64,000 nt of DNA from Chitinophaga sp. CB10 (GTDB lineage: Bacteria; Bacteroidota; Bacteroidia; Chitinophagales; Chitinophagaceae). The position numbers were made by a program, and so were the translations under genes. The notes under the pieces are model-generated. The model searched no databases. It worked only from the letters and a program-made list of their open reading frames with translations, and was not told the origin of the DNA. Every line of letters starts with the position of its first letter. Position 1 is the first letter of the stretch. The DNA lies in NCBI GenBank assembly GCA_001870995.2, contig MLAV02000009.1:186001-250000 (forward strand). The letters are read 5' to 3'. Positions 1 through 8,573 of this stretch are shown here, piece by piece.

Positions 1-467
1 TGGCGGCTACCTGCAATACGATGGTGAGTAACCTGATCGGGCAGGGTAAGCAGGACCAGGTGCTGCGGGCGGTGAAGCGGATTATTGCCTATTCGGTTAG
101 TTGTTCCATCGTTGTTTGCATATTGGTGAACGTGTTCCCGTTTACGTTATTACATATTTATACGGGAGATGCGAGCCTGATCAGCGATTCATTGCCGAGT
201 ATCCGGGTCATTTCGCTCAGCACTATTCTGATGGCGGTATCGGCTGTGGCGCTCAGCGGGGTTACGGGAACAGGCAATACGCGCATGAACCTGATGACGG
301 AAATTGTGGCCGTGGTAGGATACCTGGTTTATTGTTACATCGTGATTGAGCGGATGCGGAGCCCGTTGCACTGGGCCTGGGGAGCGGATTTCTTTTACTG
401 GACGATTATTTTCGGGTTGAGCGCCTGGTATTTGCAGAGTGGCAGGTGGAAAGGGAAAGAGATTTAA
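1..467 (+). CDS. MATE-family efflux transporter, C-terminal part (truncated by window edge)
   Basis: The frame is open from base 3, so the gene starts before the window; about 154 residues are visible. The segment TMVSNLIGQGKQDQVLRAV is the kind of loop found between helices in the second half of MATE (multidrug and toxic compound extrusion) antiporters, where a small-residue/SNLIGQG stretch precedes a helix-rich end. Three to four hydrophobic stretches follow, and the protein ends in a short basic tail. Family members export cationic compounds in exchange for sodium or protons at the inner membrane. The methionine at base 21 is internal to the domain and is not the true start. The gene converges on the TPR gene and is separated from it by a stem-loop. 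The substrate cannot be told from this part. Confidence 0.8.
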   Translation, partial: AATCNTMVSNLIGQGKQDQVLRAVKRIIAYSVSCSIVVCILVNVFPFTLLHIYTGDASLISDSLPSIRVISLSTILMAVSAVALSGVTGTGNTRMNLMTEIVAVVGYLVYCYIVIERMRSPLHWAWGADFFYWTIIFGLSAWYLQSGRWKGKEI

Positions 468-533
468 TATTTCATGACGGTAAGCAGCAGCAGCGATAAG
501 CGTGATGGCCTTTGCCGCACCGCCGGATATAGC

Positions 534-571
534 AAAAAAGCGGAAATGCCCCTGGGCGCTTCCGCTTTTTT
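534..571. terminator. bidirectional rho-independent terminator
   Basis: An inverted repeat (AAAAAAGCGGAA ... TTCCGCTTTTTT) with a GC-rich loop carries A-run and T-run on its two sides, so it can stop transcription from both the MATE gene (plus) and the TPR gene (minus), which converge here. Confidence 0.75.
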
Positions 572-594
572 GATGCCTGTAAGTCAAGCCGGTA

Positions 595-1350
595 TTACTG
601 GAGGTCATCCAGCATCTTCTTGATATCGGCTTTTATACTGGCATCATCATACGTCGTATTTCTGAGGGTGAGCGCTTTTTTGAGCACTTCCACCGCTTTG
701 TCTTCCTGGTCGTTTTCTTTATAGGCGCGGGCCAGCTCGTAGTAGTTGAGGATGAAGCCTGGCGCGAGCTGCCGGCATTTCTCGAAATTGGCGATCGCAT
801 TGGAGAGCGAGCCTTCCGGGATGCCGCCGAACAGCATTTTGGCGGCGCTGCGTTCAAATACGTTGAGGGTGGCTACTTCGTAATTCCATTTGCCCAGCAC
901 GTGGTAGGCAGGGCCGAAGCCGGGGTCCAGCTTGATGGCCAGGTCCGCGTACTTTTTCACATCCTTGGAGGCGGCCACTTTATCCTTTGCGCCGGAAATG
1001 AGGGCCATCCTGCCCATGGCAACGGACATGGCGTAATTGGCCATAGCGCTGTTGGGATTTACTTTCAGGGCGGCGCCGGCATAATCCTTCGCCTGGTTGA
1101 AGTAATTGGTTTTGGCGGCTTTATCCTTCTGGCGGTTGCCAATGCGCGAAGCCATTTCGCTGGCCTGGATGAGGGCGTCCAGCTGGGTGGGTTGTATTTT
1201 GAGGATTTCCTTATCCTTATCAAAAGCTTCCTGCTCTTTCATTTGCACTTCCAGTTGCTTGGCCTGCGCTACCATTTCATCAACCGTCTGAGCCTGGGAG
1301 ATGAGGGCGCCGAGGAGGAACATGGATGCCGTTATGATCTTTTTCACCAT
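595..1350 (-). CDS. secreted TPR-repeat protein
   Basis: A 251-residue protein with an N-terminal signal peptide (MVKKIITASMFLLGALISQAQ, predicted cleavage after the AQA region). The rest is helical with TPR-like repeats: alternating small and aromatic residues such as ALKVNPNSAMANYAMSVA, DLAIKLDPGFGPAYHVLGKW and KCRQLAPGFILNYYELARAY. The layout resembles the TPR part of RMD1-type proteins and Bacteroidota periplasmic TPR proteins. TPRs mediate protein-protein contacts; no catalytic motif is seen. It probably acts in the periplasm, perhaps as an assembly or scaffold factor, but no partner can be named. It is monocistronic as far as spacing shows, with folB 94 bases upstream in the same direction. 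Confidence 0.7.
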   Translation of the reverse strand: MVKKIITASMFLLGALISQAQTVDEMVAQAKQLEVQMKEQEAFDKDKEILKIQPTQLDALIQASEMASRIGNRQKDKAAKTNYFNQAKDYAGAALKVNPNSAMANYAMSVAMGRMALISGAKDKVAASKDVKKYADLAIKLDPGFGPAYHVLGKWNYEVATLNVFERSAAKMLFGGIPEGSLSNAIANFEKCRQLAPGFILNYYELARAYKENDQEDKAVEVLKKALTLRNTTYDDASIKADIKKMLDDLQ

Positions 1351-1444
1351 AGGACAGGTTTTAGTTTTGTGTAAGTAATGATCAGGTTATAGATATAAAA
1401 ATACTAAAATAACAAATCCAAACGGGTAAGGTTTAGATAAAATC

Positions 1445-1795
1445 TCAGTAGTCTTTTTCGAGCGAAACCATGGAGTTGCGGATGGGAGCGCCCATTGGCG
1501 GGTTCATCTTCCGGAGGGCGACGTAGCTGTGGGTGATGTTGGGATAGCGGGCTTTGAGTGCGTCGGTGATGGCGTACACCACTTCTTCCAGCAGGGGTTT
1601 GGGAACGGCCATGATGGCTTTGGCGGTTTCGTACAGGCCCTGGTAGTTCACCGTTTCGGAGAGATCGTCTACGGGCACGGTACCGGGCAAACGAACGGAG
1701 ATGTCGAGGATAAACTCGTTGCCGATGATGGTTTCTTCCGGGTAGTAGCCGTGAAAGGCGTGGAAGGAGGCTTTTTCCAGTGCGATGGTGAGCAT
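1445..1795 (-). CDS. folB: dihydroneopterin aldolase
   Basis: This 116-residue protein has the length and pattern of FolB: an opening strand (MLTIALEKASFHAFHGYYPEE) with the HG-turn and the conserved acidic pair, then the late V-A-L-R-K-M-N-P-P segment containing the catalytic lysine. FolB converts 7,8-dihydroneopterin to 6-hydroxymethyl-dihydropterin plus glycolaldehyde in cytosolic folate synthesis; family enzymes are octamers. It lies downstream of trxB on the same strand, 78 bases away, with a strong hairpin in between, so the two may share a promoter with partial termination or processing. A longer open frame overlaps in another phase but has no family features. Confidence 0.9.
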   Translation of the reverse strand: MLTIALEKASFHAFHGYYPEETIIGNEFILDISVRLPGTVPVDDLSETVNYQGLYETAKAIMAVPKPLLEEVVYAITDALKARYPNITHSYVALRKMNPPMGAPIRNSMVSLEKDY

Positions 1796-1814
1796 GATCG
1801 GGAGATTTAAAGCG

Positions 1815-1849
1815 AATGCCGGGCTGGTTGGGATGACCGGCCCGGCATT
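1815..1849 (-). terminator. strong hairpin between trxB and folB
   Basis: A 10-bp perfect stem (AATGCCGGGC / GCCCGGCATT) extends through an inner imperfect helix. No long T-run follows on the minus strand, so it could be a weak terminator or an RNA-processing or stability element between two co-directional genes. Confidence 0.45.
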
Positions 1850-1873
1850 GGATATTGTATATGGACAGGAAGA

Positions 1874-2824
1874 TTAATGGTGTTCTTTGGCAGAGAGGTA
1901 TCTTTCTGCGTCCAGAGCGGCCATACAACCGCTGCCTGCGGCGGTAACCGCCTGGCGGTAGATCTTATCCTGTACGTCGCCGCAGGCGAATACGCCTTCC
2001 ACGCTGGTACGGGTGGAACCGGGTACGGTAACGATATAATCCTGTTCGTCCAGCTCCAGGTAATCTTTGAAGATCGCGGAGTTAGGCTGGTGGCCGATGG
2101 CTACGAAGAAGGCGCTTACGGGCACTTCTTTCAGTTCGCCGGTTTTGTTGTTGCGGATGCGTACTGCTTCTACCTTGTTTTCGCCCAGTACTTCATCGGT
2201 TTCTGAGTTCCAGTACACGATGATGTTGGAGGTTTTGAGGACGCGGTCCTGCATTACTTTGGAGGCGCGCATTTCGTCGCGGCGTACGAGCATATGTACG
2301 GTGCTGCACATTTTGGAGAGGTAGAGCGCTTCTTCGGCGGCGGTATCGCCGGCGCCTACGATGGCTACCTCTTTACCACGGAAGAAGAAACCGTCGCACA
2401 CGGCGCAGGCGGAAACGCCGCTGCCGTTGAGGCGCTGTTCGGACGGGATGCCGAGCCATTTGGCGGAAGCGCCGGTAGCGATGATGATGGCATCAGCGGT
2501 GATTTCTTTTTCTTCGTCGATGATTACTTTATATGGCTGTTTGCTAAAGTCAACGGAAGTGGCCAGGCCATAGCGGATATCGGCGCCCATGCGGGTAGCC
2601 TGTTTTTCGAAGTCCACCATCATTTCCGGGCCCTGGATACCTTCGGGGTAGCCGGGGTAGTTTTCCACCTCGGTGGTGATAGTGAGCTGACCGCCTGGTT
2701 GGATACCCTGGTACAGTACTGGTTTGAGGTTAGCTCTTGCGGCATAGATTGCGGCGGTGTAGCCTGCGGGGCCTGAACCGATTATCAATAAATGCACATG
2801 CTCTTGCTGGTTCTTGTTTTCCAT
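1874..2824 (-). CDS. trxB: thioredoxin-disulfide reductase
   Basis: A 316-residue low-molecular-weight thioredoxin reductase. An N-terminal FAD-binding GSGPAG (residues 16-21) precedes the redox pair C140-A-V-C143-D-G, the second dinucleotide fold GAGDTAAEEALYLS for NADPH, and the final GDV-Q-D motif (FACGDVQDKIYRQA) that contacts FAD. It transfers electrons from NADPH to thioredoxin in the cytosol, supporting ribonucleotide reduction and disulfide reduction. The length and all key motifs are normal. It is preceded by a TATTTTTG -7 element about 60 bases upstream of the start and is insulated from the sigma factor gene by a terminator, so it is likely its own unit with folB behind it. Confidence 0.96.
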   Translation of the reverse strand: MENKNQQEHVHLLIIGSGPAGYTAAIYAARANLKPVLYQGIQPGGQLTITTEVENYPGYPEGIQGPEMMVDFEKQATRMGADIRYGLATSVDFSKQPYKVIIDEEKEITADAIIIATGASAKWLGIPSEQRLNGSGVSACAVCDGFFFRGKEVAIVGAGDTAAEEALYLSKMCSTVHMLVRRDEMRASKVMQDRVLKTSNIIVYWNSETDEVLGENKVEAVRIRNNKTGELKEVPVSAFFVAIGHQPNSAIFKDYLELDEQDYIVTVPGSTRTSVEGVFACGDVQDKIYRQAVTAAGSGCMAALDAERYLSAKEHH

Positions 2825-2884
2825 ACTTCTAAGTTACTGTGTAATATTATTGCTTAATGATTGGTGTATGATGATATTAGCCTG

Positions 2885-2892
2885 CAAAAATA
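2885..2892 (-). promoter_or_regulatory. candidate Bacteroidota -7 promoter element for trxB
   Basis: On the minus strand this reads TATTTTTG, a full match to the TAnnTTTG consensus of the Bacteroidota primary sigma factor. A clear -33 element at the usual spacing is not seen. Confidence 0.45.
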
Positions 2893-2910
2893 CGAGGCTT
2901 GGGCCAATAT

Positions 2911-2944
2911 AAAAACACCGGCCATGTAATTACAAGGCCGGTGT
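2911..2944 (-). terminator. rho-independent terminator after the sigma factor gene
   Basis: A nine-base stem (ACACCGGCC / GGCCGGTGT) is followed on the minus strand by TTTT, about 100 bases past the sigma factor stop codon. It separates that gene from trxB. Confidence 0.8.
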
Positions 2945-3042
2945 CTTTATAGAATAAAGAGGATATGTAGATTTCTTTATTTTCTGATGTAAGAAACTGG
3001 AATTGCTGCCAGTTTTCAGGATCAAGAGAATTCCAAAATGAA

Positions 3043-3900
3043 TTATCCCAGATAGGATTTTAAAGCGCCACTATAGCGGGCTTTTTGCAGCCTCTTGATA
3101 GCGCGTTCCTTAATTTGCCTGATTCTTTCTTTTGTCAGATCATATTTCTGACCGATTTGTTCAATCGTTGCTCCGTTTTCACCATCCAGACCAAAATATG
3201 CGTTCACAATCTCTGCTTCGCGCGGGCTCAGTGATTTCAGTACCCTGCGGATCTCTTCACGTAATGAATCGCGCATAACATCGTCATCGGTAATGTCGCC
3301 ACCTTCCAGCAGATCGCCCATTGCTACGTCTTCAGCTTCATGTACTGGCGCGTCCAGTGACATATGGCGGGTGTTGCTCTGGAAGATATTGTTAATTTCC
3401 GATTCAGACATTTCCAGGATTTCTGCGAGTTCCTCGGTAGACGGTTCACGCTCGTTTTCCTGTTCAAAAGCCATGTAGGCTTTGTTTGCCTTGTTATAGG
3501 TGCCAATTTTGTTCTGCGGCAGACGAACAAGACGACCTTGCTCTGCTAACGCCTGTAAAATGGACTGGCGAATCCACCATACAGCATAAGAGATGAATTT
3601 GAAACCTTTTGTTTCATCGAATCGTTGCGCTGCTTTAATCAAACCCAAATTACCTTCATTGATAAGGTCGCTGAGGCTGAGCCCCTGATGTTGATATTGC
3701 TTTGCCACGGAAACTACGAAACGAAGGTTTCCTGTAGTCAATCTTTCAAGAGCCTTTTGATCGCCCATTTTTATACGCTGCGCCAAAACGGTCTCCTCCT
3801 CAGGTGTTAACAAAGGGATCTTCGAGATTTCCTGCAGGTACTTTTCTACCGCCTGCGAATCACGGTTGGTGATCTGGGTGGCAATTTTAAGTTGCCTCAT
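3043..3900 (-). CDS. rpoD: primary RNA polymerase sigma factor (sigma-70 family, RpoD/SigA)
   Basis: A 285-residue protein that is essentially only the conserved sigma core. It has region 1.2 (AVEKYLQEISKIPLLTPEEE), region 2 for core binding and -10 melting (DLINEGNLGLIKAAQRFDE, FISYAVWWIRQSILQAL), region 3, and region 4 with the helix-turn-helix (TIEQIGQKYDLTKERIRQIK). Region 1.1 is missing, which is typical of the Bacteroidota primary sigma factor and sets it apart from the E. coli type at about 610 residues. It directs RNA polymerase to housekeeping promoters of the TTTG-N19/20-TAnnTTTG kind. A candidate promoter of that kind lies upstream. Single-gene unit by spacing and terminator. Confidence 0.95.
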   Translation of the reverse strand: MRQLKIATQITNRDSQAVEKYLQEISKIPLLTPEEETVLAQRIKMGDQKALERLTTGNLRFVVSVAKQYQHQGLSLSDLINEGNLGLIKAAQRFDETKGFKFISYAVWWIRQSILQALAEQGRLVRLPQNKIGTYNKANKAYMAFEQENEREPSTEELAEILEMSESEINNIFQSNTRHMSLDAPVHEAEDVAMGDLLEGGDITDDDVMRDSLREEIRRVLKSLSPREAEIVNAYFGLDGENGATIEQIGQKYDLTKERIRQIKERAIKRLQKARYSGALKSYLG

Positions 3901-4236
3901 ATGAAAAATTGTATTGGTTTAATAATAAAGTAACAGAGAAAGAAATATTTTGTTTTGTTCAAAAGTCGAAAATTATATAACTTACAAATTTTCCTGCTCT
4001 ATCTGTTCTTTTGTTTCGAATTAGCCTGCAAAGATCGTGCTAAGCAACCACTTCTCCAAATCTTCTTCCCCCTGCCAATTCATCTAACAAATTACCTTAT
4101 ATAAACGAAATATCATAGCCCTTTAGTTCTTTCATAAAGCAGCTTTAGTCAAATTTTAACAATTGGTAAGAATTTATCATAAAACCAATTGTATTCACTA
4201 ATTTTCGGTTCCGGAATTTGCAAATTATCCAATAAT
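3901..4236. other. divergent AT-rich intergenic region (336 bp)
   Basis: This gap lies between the divergent sigma factor and threonine aldolase genes. It holds the candidate sigma factor promoter at 4029-4060 and an AT-rich stretch (3900-4010) that would be the 5' leader of that mRNA. No coding frame or RNA gene was recognised. No full-match promoter was seen for the aldolase. Confidence 0.7.
4029..4060 (-). promoter_or_regulatory. candidate promoter of the primary sigma factor gene
   Basis: On the minus strand a TTTG (4057-4060) is followed after 20 bases by GATCTTTG (4029-4036), a 7-of-8 match to TAnnTTTG. Both boxes and the spacing fit the Bacteroidota -33/-7 promoter. The implied leader is about 120 nt. 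Confidence 0.5.
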
Positions 4237-5250
4237 ATGATCGATTTTAGAAGCGACACTTTCACACGTCCCTCCCATGGCATGTTACAGGCGATGACCT
4301 CGGCGGAAGTGGGCGATGACGTATTCGGGGAAGATCCCACCGTTAACAAACTGGAAGCCATCCTGGCAGACTACTTTGGCAAAGAGTCAGCCCTTTACTG
4401 CCCTTCCGGCACAATGTCTAACCAAATAGCAATCAATGTACATACCCGGCCCGGCGACGAGGTCATTTGCAGCAACCTGGCCCACGTGTACGTCAGCGAA
4501 GGAGGCGGCATCGCCTTCAACTCCGGCGCACAGGTGCAAACCATCACGGGCGACCGCGGCATGATCACCGCTGCACAGGTGCAGGCAGCCATCCAGCCGG
4601 ACGATGTGCATAAACCGCATACCAGCCTCGTATGCCTGGAAAATACCTCCAACTTCGGAGGCGGCTGCTGCTATGACATGCAGGATATACTTGACATCAG
4701 CGCCGTGTGCGACCAGCATAACCTGGCCCTCCACCTCGACGGGGCCCGCCTCTTCAACGCGCTCGTAGCCACCGGGCAGGATCCCAAAGTTTACGGACAG
4801 GCGTTCGACAGCATCTCCGTTTGCCTCAACAAAGGAATGGGCTGCCCGATGGGGTCCGTACTGCTGGGCGACCGCGACTTTATCAAGGCCGCACGCCGCG
4901 TACGTAAAAAACTCGGCGGAGGCATGCGCCAGGCCGGCTACATGGCAGCCACCGGCATCTATGCCATGGAGAACAATATAGGAAGACTCGCTGAAGACCA
5001 CCTGCATGCGAAAAAAATTGCCGGCGTATTGAAGGAAAAATCTTTCGTTGGCCAGTTCCTGCCGGTAGAAACCAATATCATCATCTTCGAGGTAACAGGC
5101 CGGTTCACGCCTAAAACGCTGACGGAATACCTGAAATCCGAAGGCATCCTCGTCATCCCCATCTCCCCCACCCAGGTCAGAATGGTACTGCACCTGGACA
5201 TCACCCCGGAAATGGTGGAACGTACCTGCAAAGTACTGGAGGCACTGTAA
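4237..5250 (+). CDS. ltaE: low-specificity L-threonine aldolase
   Basis: A 337-residue PLP enzyme. It begins MIDFRSDTFTRPSHGML, the usual opening of the family, so this start is preferred over the methionine 48 bases upstream. Other hallmarks are GDDVFGEDPTVNKLE, the PLP-stacking region ALYCPSGTMSNQIAI, the HLDGARLFNA segment whose aspartate binds the PLP nitrogen, and the PLP lysine in CLNKGMGCPMGSVLLG. It cleaves L-threonine or L-allo-threonine to glycine and acetaldehyde, in a cytosolic tetramer. Length is normal. It stands alone between the sigma factor gene and valS, about 100 bases before valS, which has its own promoter candidate. Confidence 0.93.
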   Translation: MIDFRSDTFTRPSHGMLQAMTSAEVGDDVFGEDPTVNKLEAILADYFGKESALYCPSGTMSNQIAINVHTRPGDEVICSNLAHVYVSEGGGIAFNSGAQVQTITGDRGMITAAQVQAAIQPDDVHKPHTSLVCLENTSNFGGGCCYDMQDILDISAVCDQHNLALHLDGARLFNALVATGQDPKVYGQAFDSISVCLNKGMGCPMGSVLLGDRDFIKAARRVRKKLGGGMRQAGYMAATGIYAMENNIGRLAEDHLHAKKIAGVLKEKSFVGQFLPVETNIIIFEVTGRFTPKTLTEYLKSEGILVIPISPTQVRMVLHLDITPEMVERTCKVLEAL

Positions 5251-5324
5251 TTAACTGACAATCATAAAAATAAACCGGGCTCACAAATATTCGGGCAGAA
5301 TTTCCATCTCTGCCCAATCTCCTT

Positions 5325-5332
5325 TATTTTTG
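5325..5332 (+). promoter_or_regulatory. candidate -7 promoter element for valS
   Basis: TATTTTTG matches TAnnTTTG exactly. It puts transcription start near 5339, downstream of the alternative in-frame ATG at 5330, which supports the valS start at 5354. Confidence 0.5.
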
Positions 5333-5353
5333 CAGACTTATATTATTAATAGC

Positions 5354-8002
5354 ATGGAACTTTCAAAGAACTACCAACCTGGAACGGTTGAGGAAAAATG
5401 GTATCAGCATTGGATGGATAAAGGCTACTTCCGCTCAAAACCGGACGGTCGCCAACCCTTTACAGTCGTCATCCCTCCGCCAAATGTGACCGGTGTACTC
5501 CACCTGGGCCATACCCTCAACGAAACCGTACAGGACATCCTGGTGCGCCGCGCCCGCATGAGCGGATACAACGCCTGCTGGGTGCCCGGTTCCGACCACG
5601 CTTCCATCGCTACTGAAGCCAAAGTAGTGGATATGCTCAAACGGGAAAAAGGGATCGACAAATCCCAGCTGACCCGCGAAGAGTTCCTGAAATATGCTTT
5701 TGAATGGAAAGAGAAATACGGCGGTATCATCTACCATCAAATCAAAAAGCTGGGCTGCTCCTGCGATTGGGACCGTGTGACCTTCACCATGGACGACCAC
5801 TACTACGAAGCCGTTATCAAAGTTTTCGTAGACCTCTATAATAAAGGACTGATCTATCGCGGCGCCCGGATGATCAACTGGGACCCGAAGGCCAAAACTG
5901 CCCTCAGCGACGAAGAAGTAGAATACAAGGATATCCAGGGTAAGCTGTATCACGTGAAGTACGCCCTCACGGATGCTGCCGGCAACGCTACCGGCGAATT
6001 CATTACCATCGCCACCCAGCGCCCGGAAACCATCATGGGCGATACCGCCATCTGCGTAAACCCGGAAGATGAGCGCTATGCCCATCTGAAAGACTGCTTC
6101 GCCATCGTGCCGCTGGTGAACCGCCGCATCCCGATCATCTTCGACAGCTATGTGGATAAGGAATTCGGTACCGGCGCACTGAAAGTAACGCCTGCGCACG
6201 ACCTGAACGACTATAACCTCGGCCTGAAACATAACCTAGAAATCATTGATACCCTCAATGAAGACGGTACCCTCAGCGCCGCTGCACAGGTATTTGTAGG
6301 CGACGACCGCTTCGTGGCCCGCAAAAAAGTAATCGCCGCCCTGGCCGAAGAAGGCCTGCTGGTAAAAGAGCAGGAATACACCACCCGCCTCAGCTACAGC
6401 CAGCGCAACCCGGATACGGTAGTGGAACCACGCATCTCCACCCAATGGTTCGTGAAAATGGCCGACCTGGCAAAACCTGCCCTGGACGCAGTAGTAAACG
6501 GCGATGTGAACATCCACCCGGGCGACCGATTCCTGGCCACCTATAAATACTGGATGGAAAACGTGAAGGACTGGTGCATCTCCCGCCAACTCTGGTGGGG
6601 ACAACAGATCCCCGCCTGGTACGCCAGCGACGGTACCTTCGAAGTGGCTGCCACCGCTGAAGAAGCCGTGGCGCAATTTGCCAAACGCGGTATCACCGTG
6701 AGCGCGGCGGATCTCAAACAGGACGAAGACTGCCTGGATACCTGGTTCTCCTCCTGGCTCTGGCCAATGGAAGTGTTCAACGGCATTTCCCAACCGGATA
6801 ATGCGGACATTAACTACTATTACCCTACTTCTGTACTGGTAACAGGACAGGATATCATATTCTTCTGGGTGGCCCGTATGATCATGGCCGGCCTGGAATA
6901 CAAGCAGGTGAAGCCTTTCAACGATGTGTACTTCACTGGTATGGTGCGCGATAAGCAAGGCCGTAAGATGAGTAAATCCCTCGGCAACTCGCCGGACCTG
7001 CTGGAGCTGATCCACCAGTTTGGCGCGGACGCGGTGCGCTTTGGCGTAATGATCGCCTCCCCTGCCGGTAACGACCTGCTGTTCGACGATTCCAGCTGTG
7101 AACAGGGCCGCAACTTCTGTAATAAATTATGGAACGCCCTGAAGCTCGTGAAAATGTGGGAAGCACGCCAGGAAGTAGACCAAACCAACATCGCCGCCAA
7201 CCACTTCGCGGTGAAATGGTTCCAGAGCCGCCTGCGCGAAGTGCAGGCAGAAGTGGCCAGCCTGCATAAGGACTTCCGCCTCAGCGAAGGTCTGAAAGCG
7301 CTGTACAGCCTCATCTGGGACGACTTCTGCTCCTGGTACCTGGAATGGGTGAAGCCTGGCTTCGAACAACCGATCGCCGCTTCCCTCTACCAGCAAACCA
7401 TCCAATTCTTCGAAGCGCTGATGCAACTGCTGCACCCTTACATGCCGTTCATCACGGAAGAAATTTACCAGCAGCTGAAATTCCGCAACCCGGACGACTC
7501 CCTGATGCTCCTGCAGTTTACCACGCCTGAAGCGCCGGTACACGCCACCCTCACCGAGGGCGCACTGCTCAAGGAAGTAATCAGCAGCATCCGCGAAGCC
7601 AGACAGAAACACCAGATCAAACCAAAAGATCCGATCGTTTTACATATCGAAACCAAACACGAAAATGCCTTCAAACAAATCGAAAGCATCCTCGTAAAAC
7701 AGGTGAACGCGAAAGCGGTAATCTATGTGACAGAAGCGGTTCCAGGCTGCATCACCCTCGTGGTACAGAAAGATAAATTCTACCTGGGCACCGAATCAGA
7801 ATTGGATACCACCGCGCAAAAAGAAGCGCTGGAAAAAGACCTGGCCTACCTGCAGGGCTTCCTCGCCTCCGTAGAAAAGAAACTTTCCAACGAACGCTTC
7901 GTGGCAAACGCCAAACCTGAAGTGGTGGATATAGAACGTAAAAAGAAAGAAGACGCCGAAGCCAAAATCAGGGCGATAGAGGAAAGTCTGAAAGCTTTAT
8001 AA
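5354..8002 (+). CDS. valS: valyl-tRNA synthetase
   Basis: An 882-residue class I aminoacyl-tRNA synthetase. The ATP-binding signatures are PPPNVTGVLHLGHTLN (HLGH at residues 50-53) and KMSKS at 538-542. Between them lies the inserted editing domain with TQRPETIMGDTAICV. The C-terminus has the anticodon-binding helical domain and a final charged coiled coil (NAKPEVVDIERKKKEDAEAK) that is typical of ValRS and contacts tRNA. It charges tRNA-Val and hydrolyses misacylated Thr-tRNA. The start at MELSKNYQPG follows the promoter geometry and family alignments. Length is normal. A strong stem-loop terminator follows 8 bases after the stop. Confidence 0.97.
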   Translation: MELSKNYQPGTVEEKWYQHWMDKGYFRSKPDGRQPFTVVIPPPNVTGVLHLGHTLNETVQDILVRRARMSGYNACWVPGSDHASIATEAKVVDMLKREKGIDKSQLTREEFLKYAFEWKEKYGGIIYHQIKKLGCSCDWDRVTFTMDDHYYEAVIKVFVDLYNKGLIYRGARMINWDPKAKTALSDEEVEYKDIQGKLYHVKYALTDAAGNATGEFITIATQRPETIMGDTAICVNPEDERYAHLKDCFAIVPLVNRRIPIIFDSYVDKEFGTGALKVTPAHDLNDYNLGLKHNLEIIDTLNEDGTLSAAAQVFVGDDRFVARKKVIAALAEEGLLVKEQEYTTRLSYSQRNPDTVVEPRISTQWFVKMADLAKPALDAVVNGDVNIHPGDRFLATYKYWMENVKDWCISRQLWWGQQIPAWYASDGTFEVAATAEEAVAQFAKRGITVSAADLKQDEDCLDTWFSSWLWPMEVFNGISQPDNADINYYYPTSVLVTGQDIIFFWVARMIMAGLEYKQVKPFNDVYFTGMVRDKQGRKMSKSLGNSPDLLELIHQFGADAVRFGVMIASPAGNDLLFDDSSCEQGRNFCNKLWNALKLVKMWEARQEVDQTNIAANHFAVKWFQSRLREVQAEVASLHKDFRLSEGLKALYSLIWDDFCSWYLEWVKPGFEQPIAASLYQQTIQFFEALMQLLHPYMPFITEEIYQQLKFRNPDDSLMLLQFTTPEAPVHATLTEGALLKEVISSIREARQKHQIKPKDPIVLHIETKHENAFKQIESILVKQVNAKAVIYVTEAVPGCITLVVQKDKFYLGTESELDTTAQKEALEKDLAYLQGFLASVEKKLSNERFVANAKPEVVDIERKKKEDAEAKIRAIEESLKAL

Positions 8003-8010
8003 TTTTTCCA

Positions 8011-8047
8011 ATCGCCCGGTCGTTAAATACCGGGCGATTTTTTTTTT
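8011..8047 (+). terminator. rho-independent terminator of valS
   Basis: A nine-base perfect stem (ATCGCCCGG / CCGGGCGAT) is followed directly by a ten-base T-run. Confidence 0.85.
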
Positions 8048-8059
8048 GCCGCTTATACT

Positions 8060-8536
8060 ATGATCAAACACCTGTTACTGATTACCTGCCTGATGGCCAC
8101 CATCAACAGCTTTGGACAAGCGGCCAAACCCGCTGCCAAAAAGCCGGCTGCCGCCAGCTCCGGTAAACGCCCGGCAAAGCTGATCAGCACCTGGGGCAAT
8201 TTCCTGAGCGACTCCCTTCCTAAAAACGAACTGACCAAACTGCTGGATTCCGCACTGGTGGTAAGAGATGAGAAAGGCGTGAAATACCCCGTGATCTCTT
8301 TCGCTTTTACCTACGAAACCAGGGAAGTGTACCTCAATGATACTACCGGCCAGCCCGGCATCTACAAGGATTATATCGGGAACAACTTCCAGGACGCCCG
8401 TATGGACAGCGTTTGGCGTAAAGGCATGAAAGAAAAGCTGGATAAGGGCAACATCCTGTATTTTGATGAGATACTCATTAAGTACAGTGAGGATAAGATA
8501 TACAAAGCGCCATCCCTGCAGTTTATTGTACGATAG
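8060..8536 (+). CDS. small secreted protein of unknown function
   Basis: A 158-residue protein with a signal peptide (MIKHLLLITCLMATINSFGQ) and then a short Ala/Lys/Pro-rich linker (AAKPAAKKPAAASSGKRPAK). A compact domain of about 120 residues follows, including KYPVISFAFTYETREVYLND and ILYFDEILIKYSEDKIYKAP. The repeated beta-strand pattern looks like a small extracytoplasmic domain. I do not recognise a named family. It starts 13 bases after the valS terminator T-run and converges with the large minus-strand gene 37 bases away. Transcription would need its own promoter, for which no clear element is seen. Confidence 0.65.
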   Translation: MIKHLLLITCLMATINSFGQAAKPAAKKPAAASSGKRPAKLISTWGNFLSDSLPKNELTKLLDSALVVRDEKGVKYPVISFAFTYETREVYLNDTTGQPGIYKDYIGNNFQDARMDSVWRKGMKEKLDKGNILYFDEILIKYSEDKIYKAPSLQFIVR

Positions 8537-8573
8537 CGCGGCATGCTGAGGCAACAAAGCCACTCAGCTGCCG

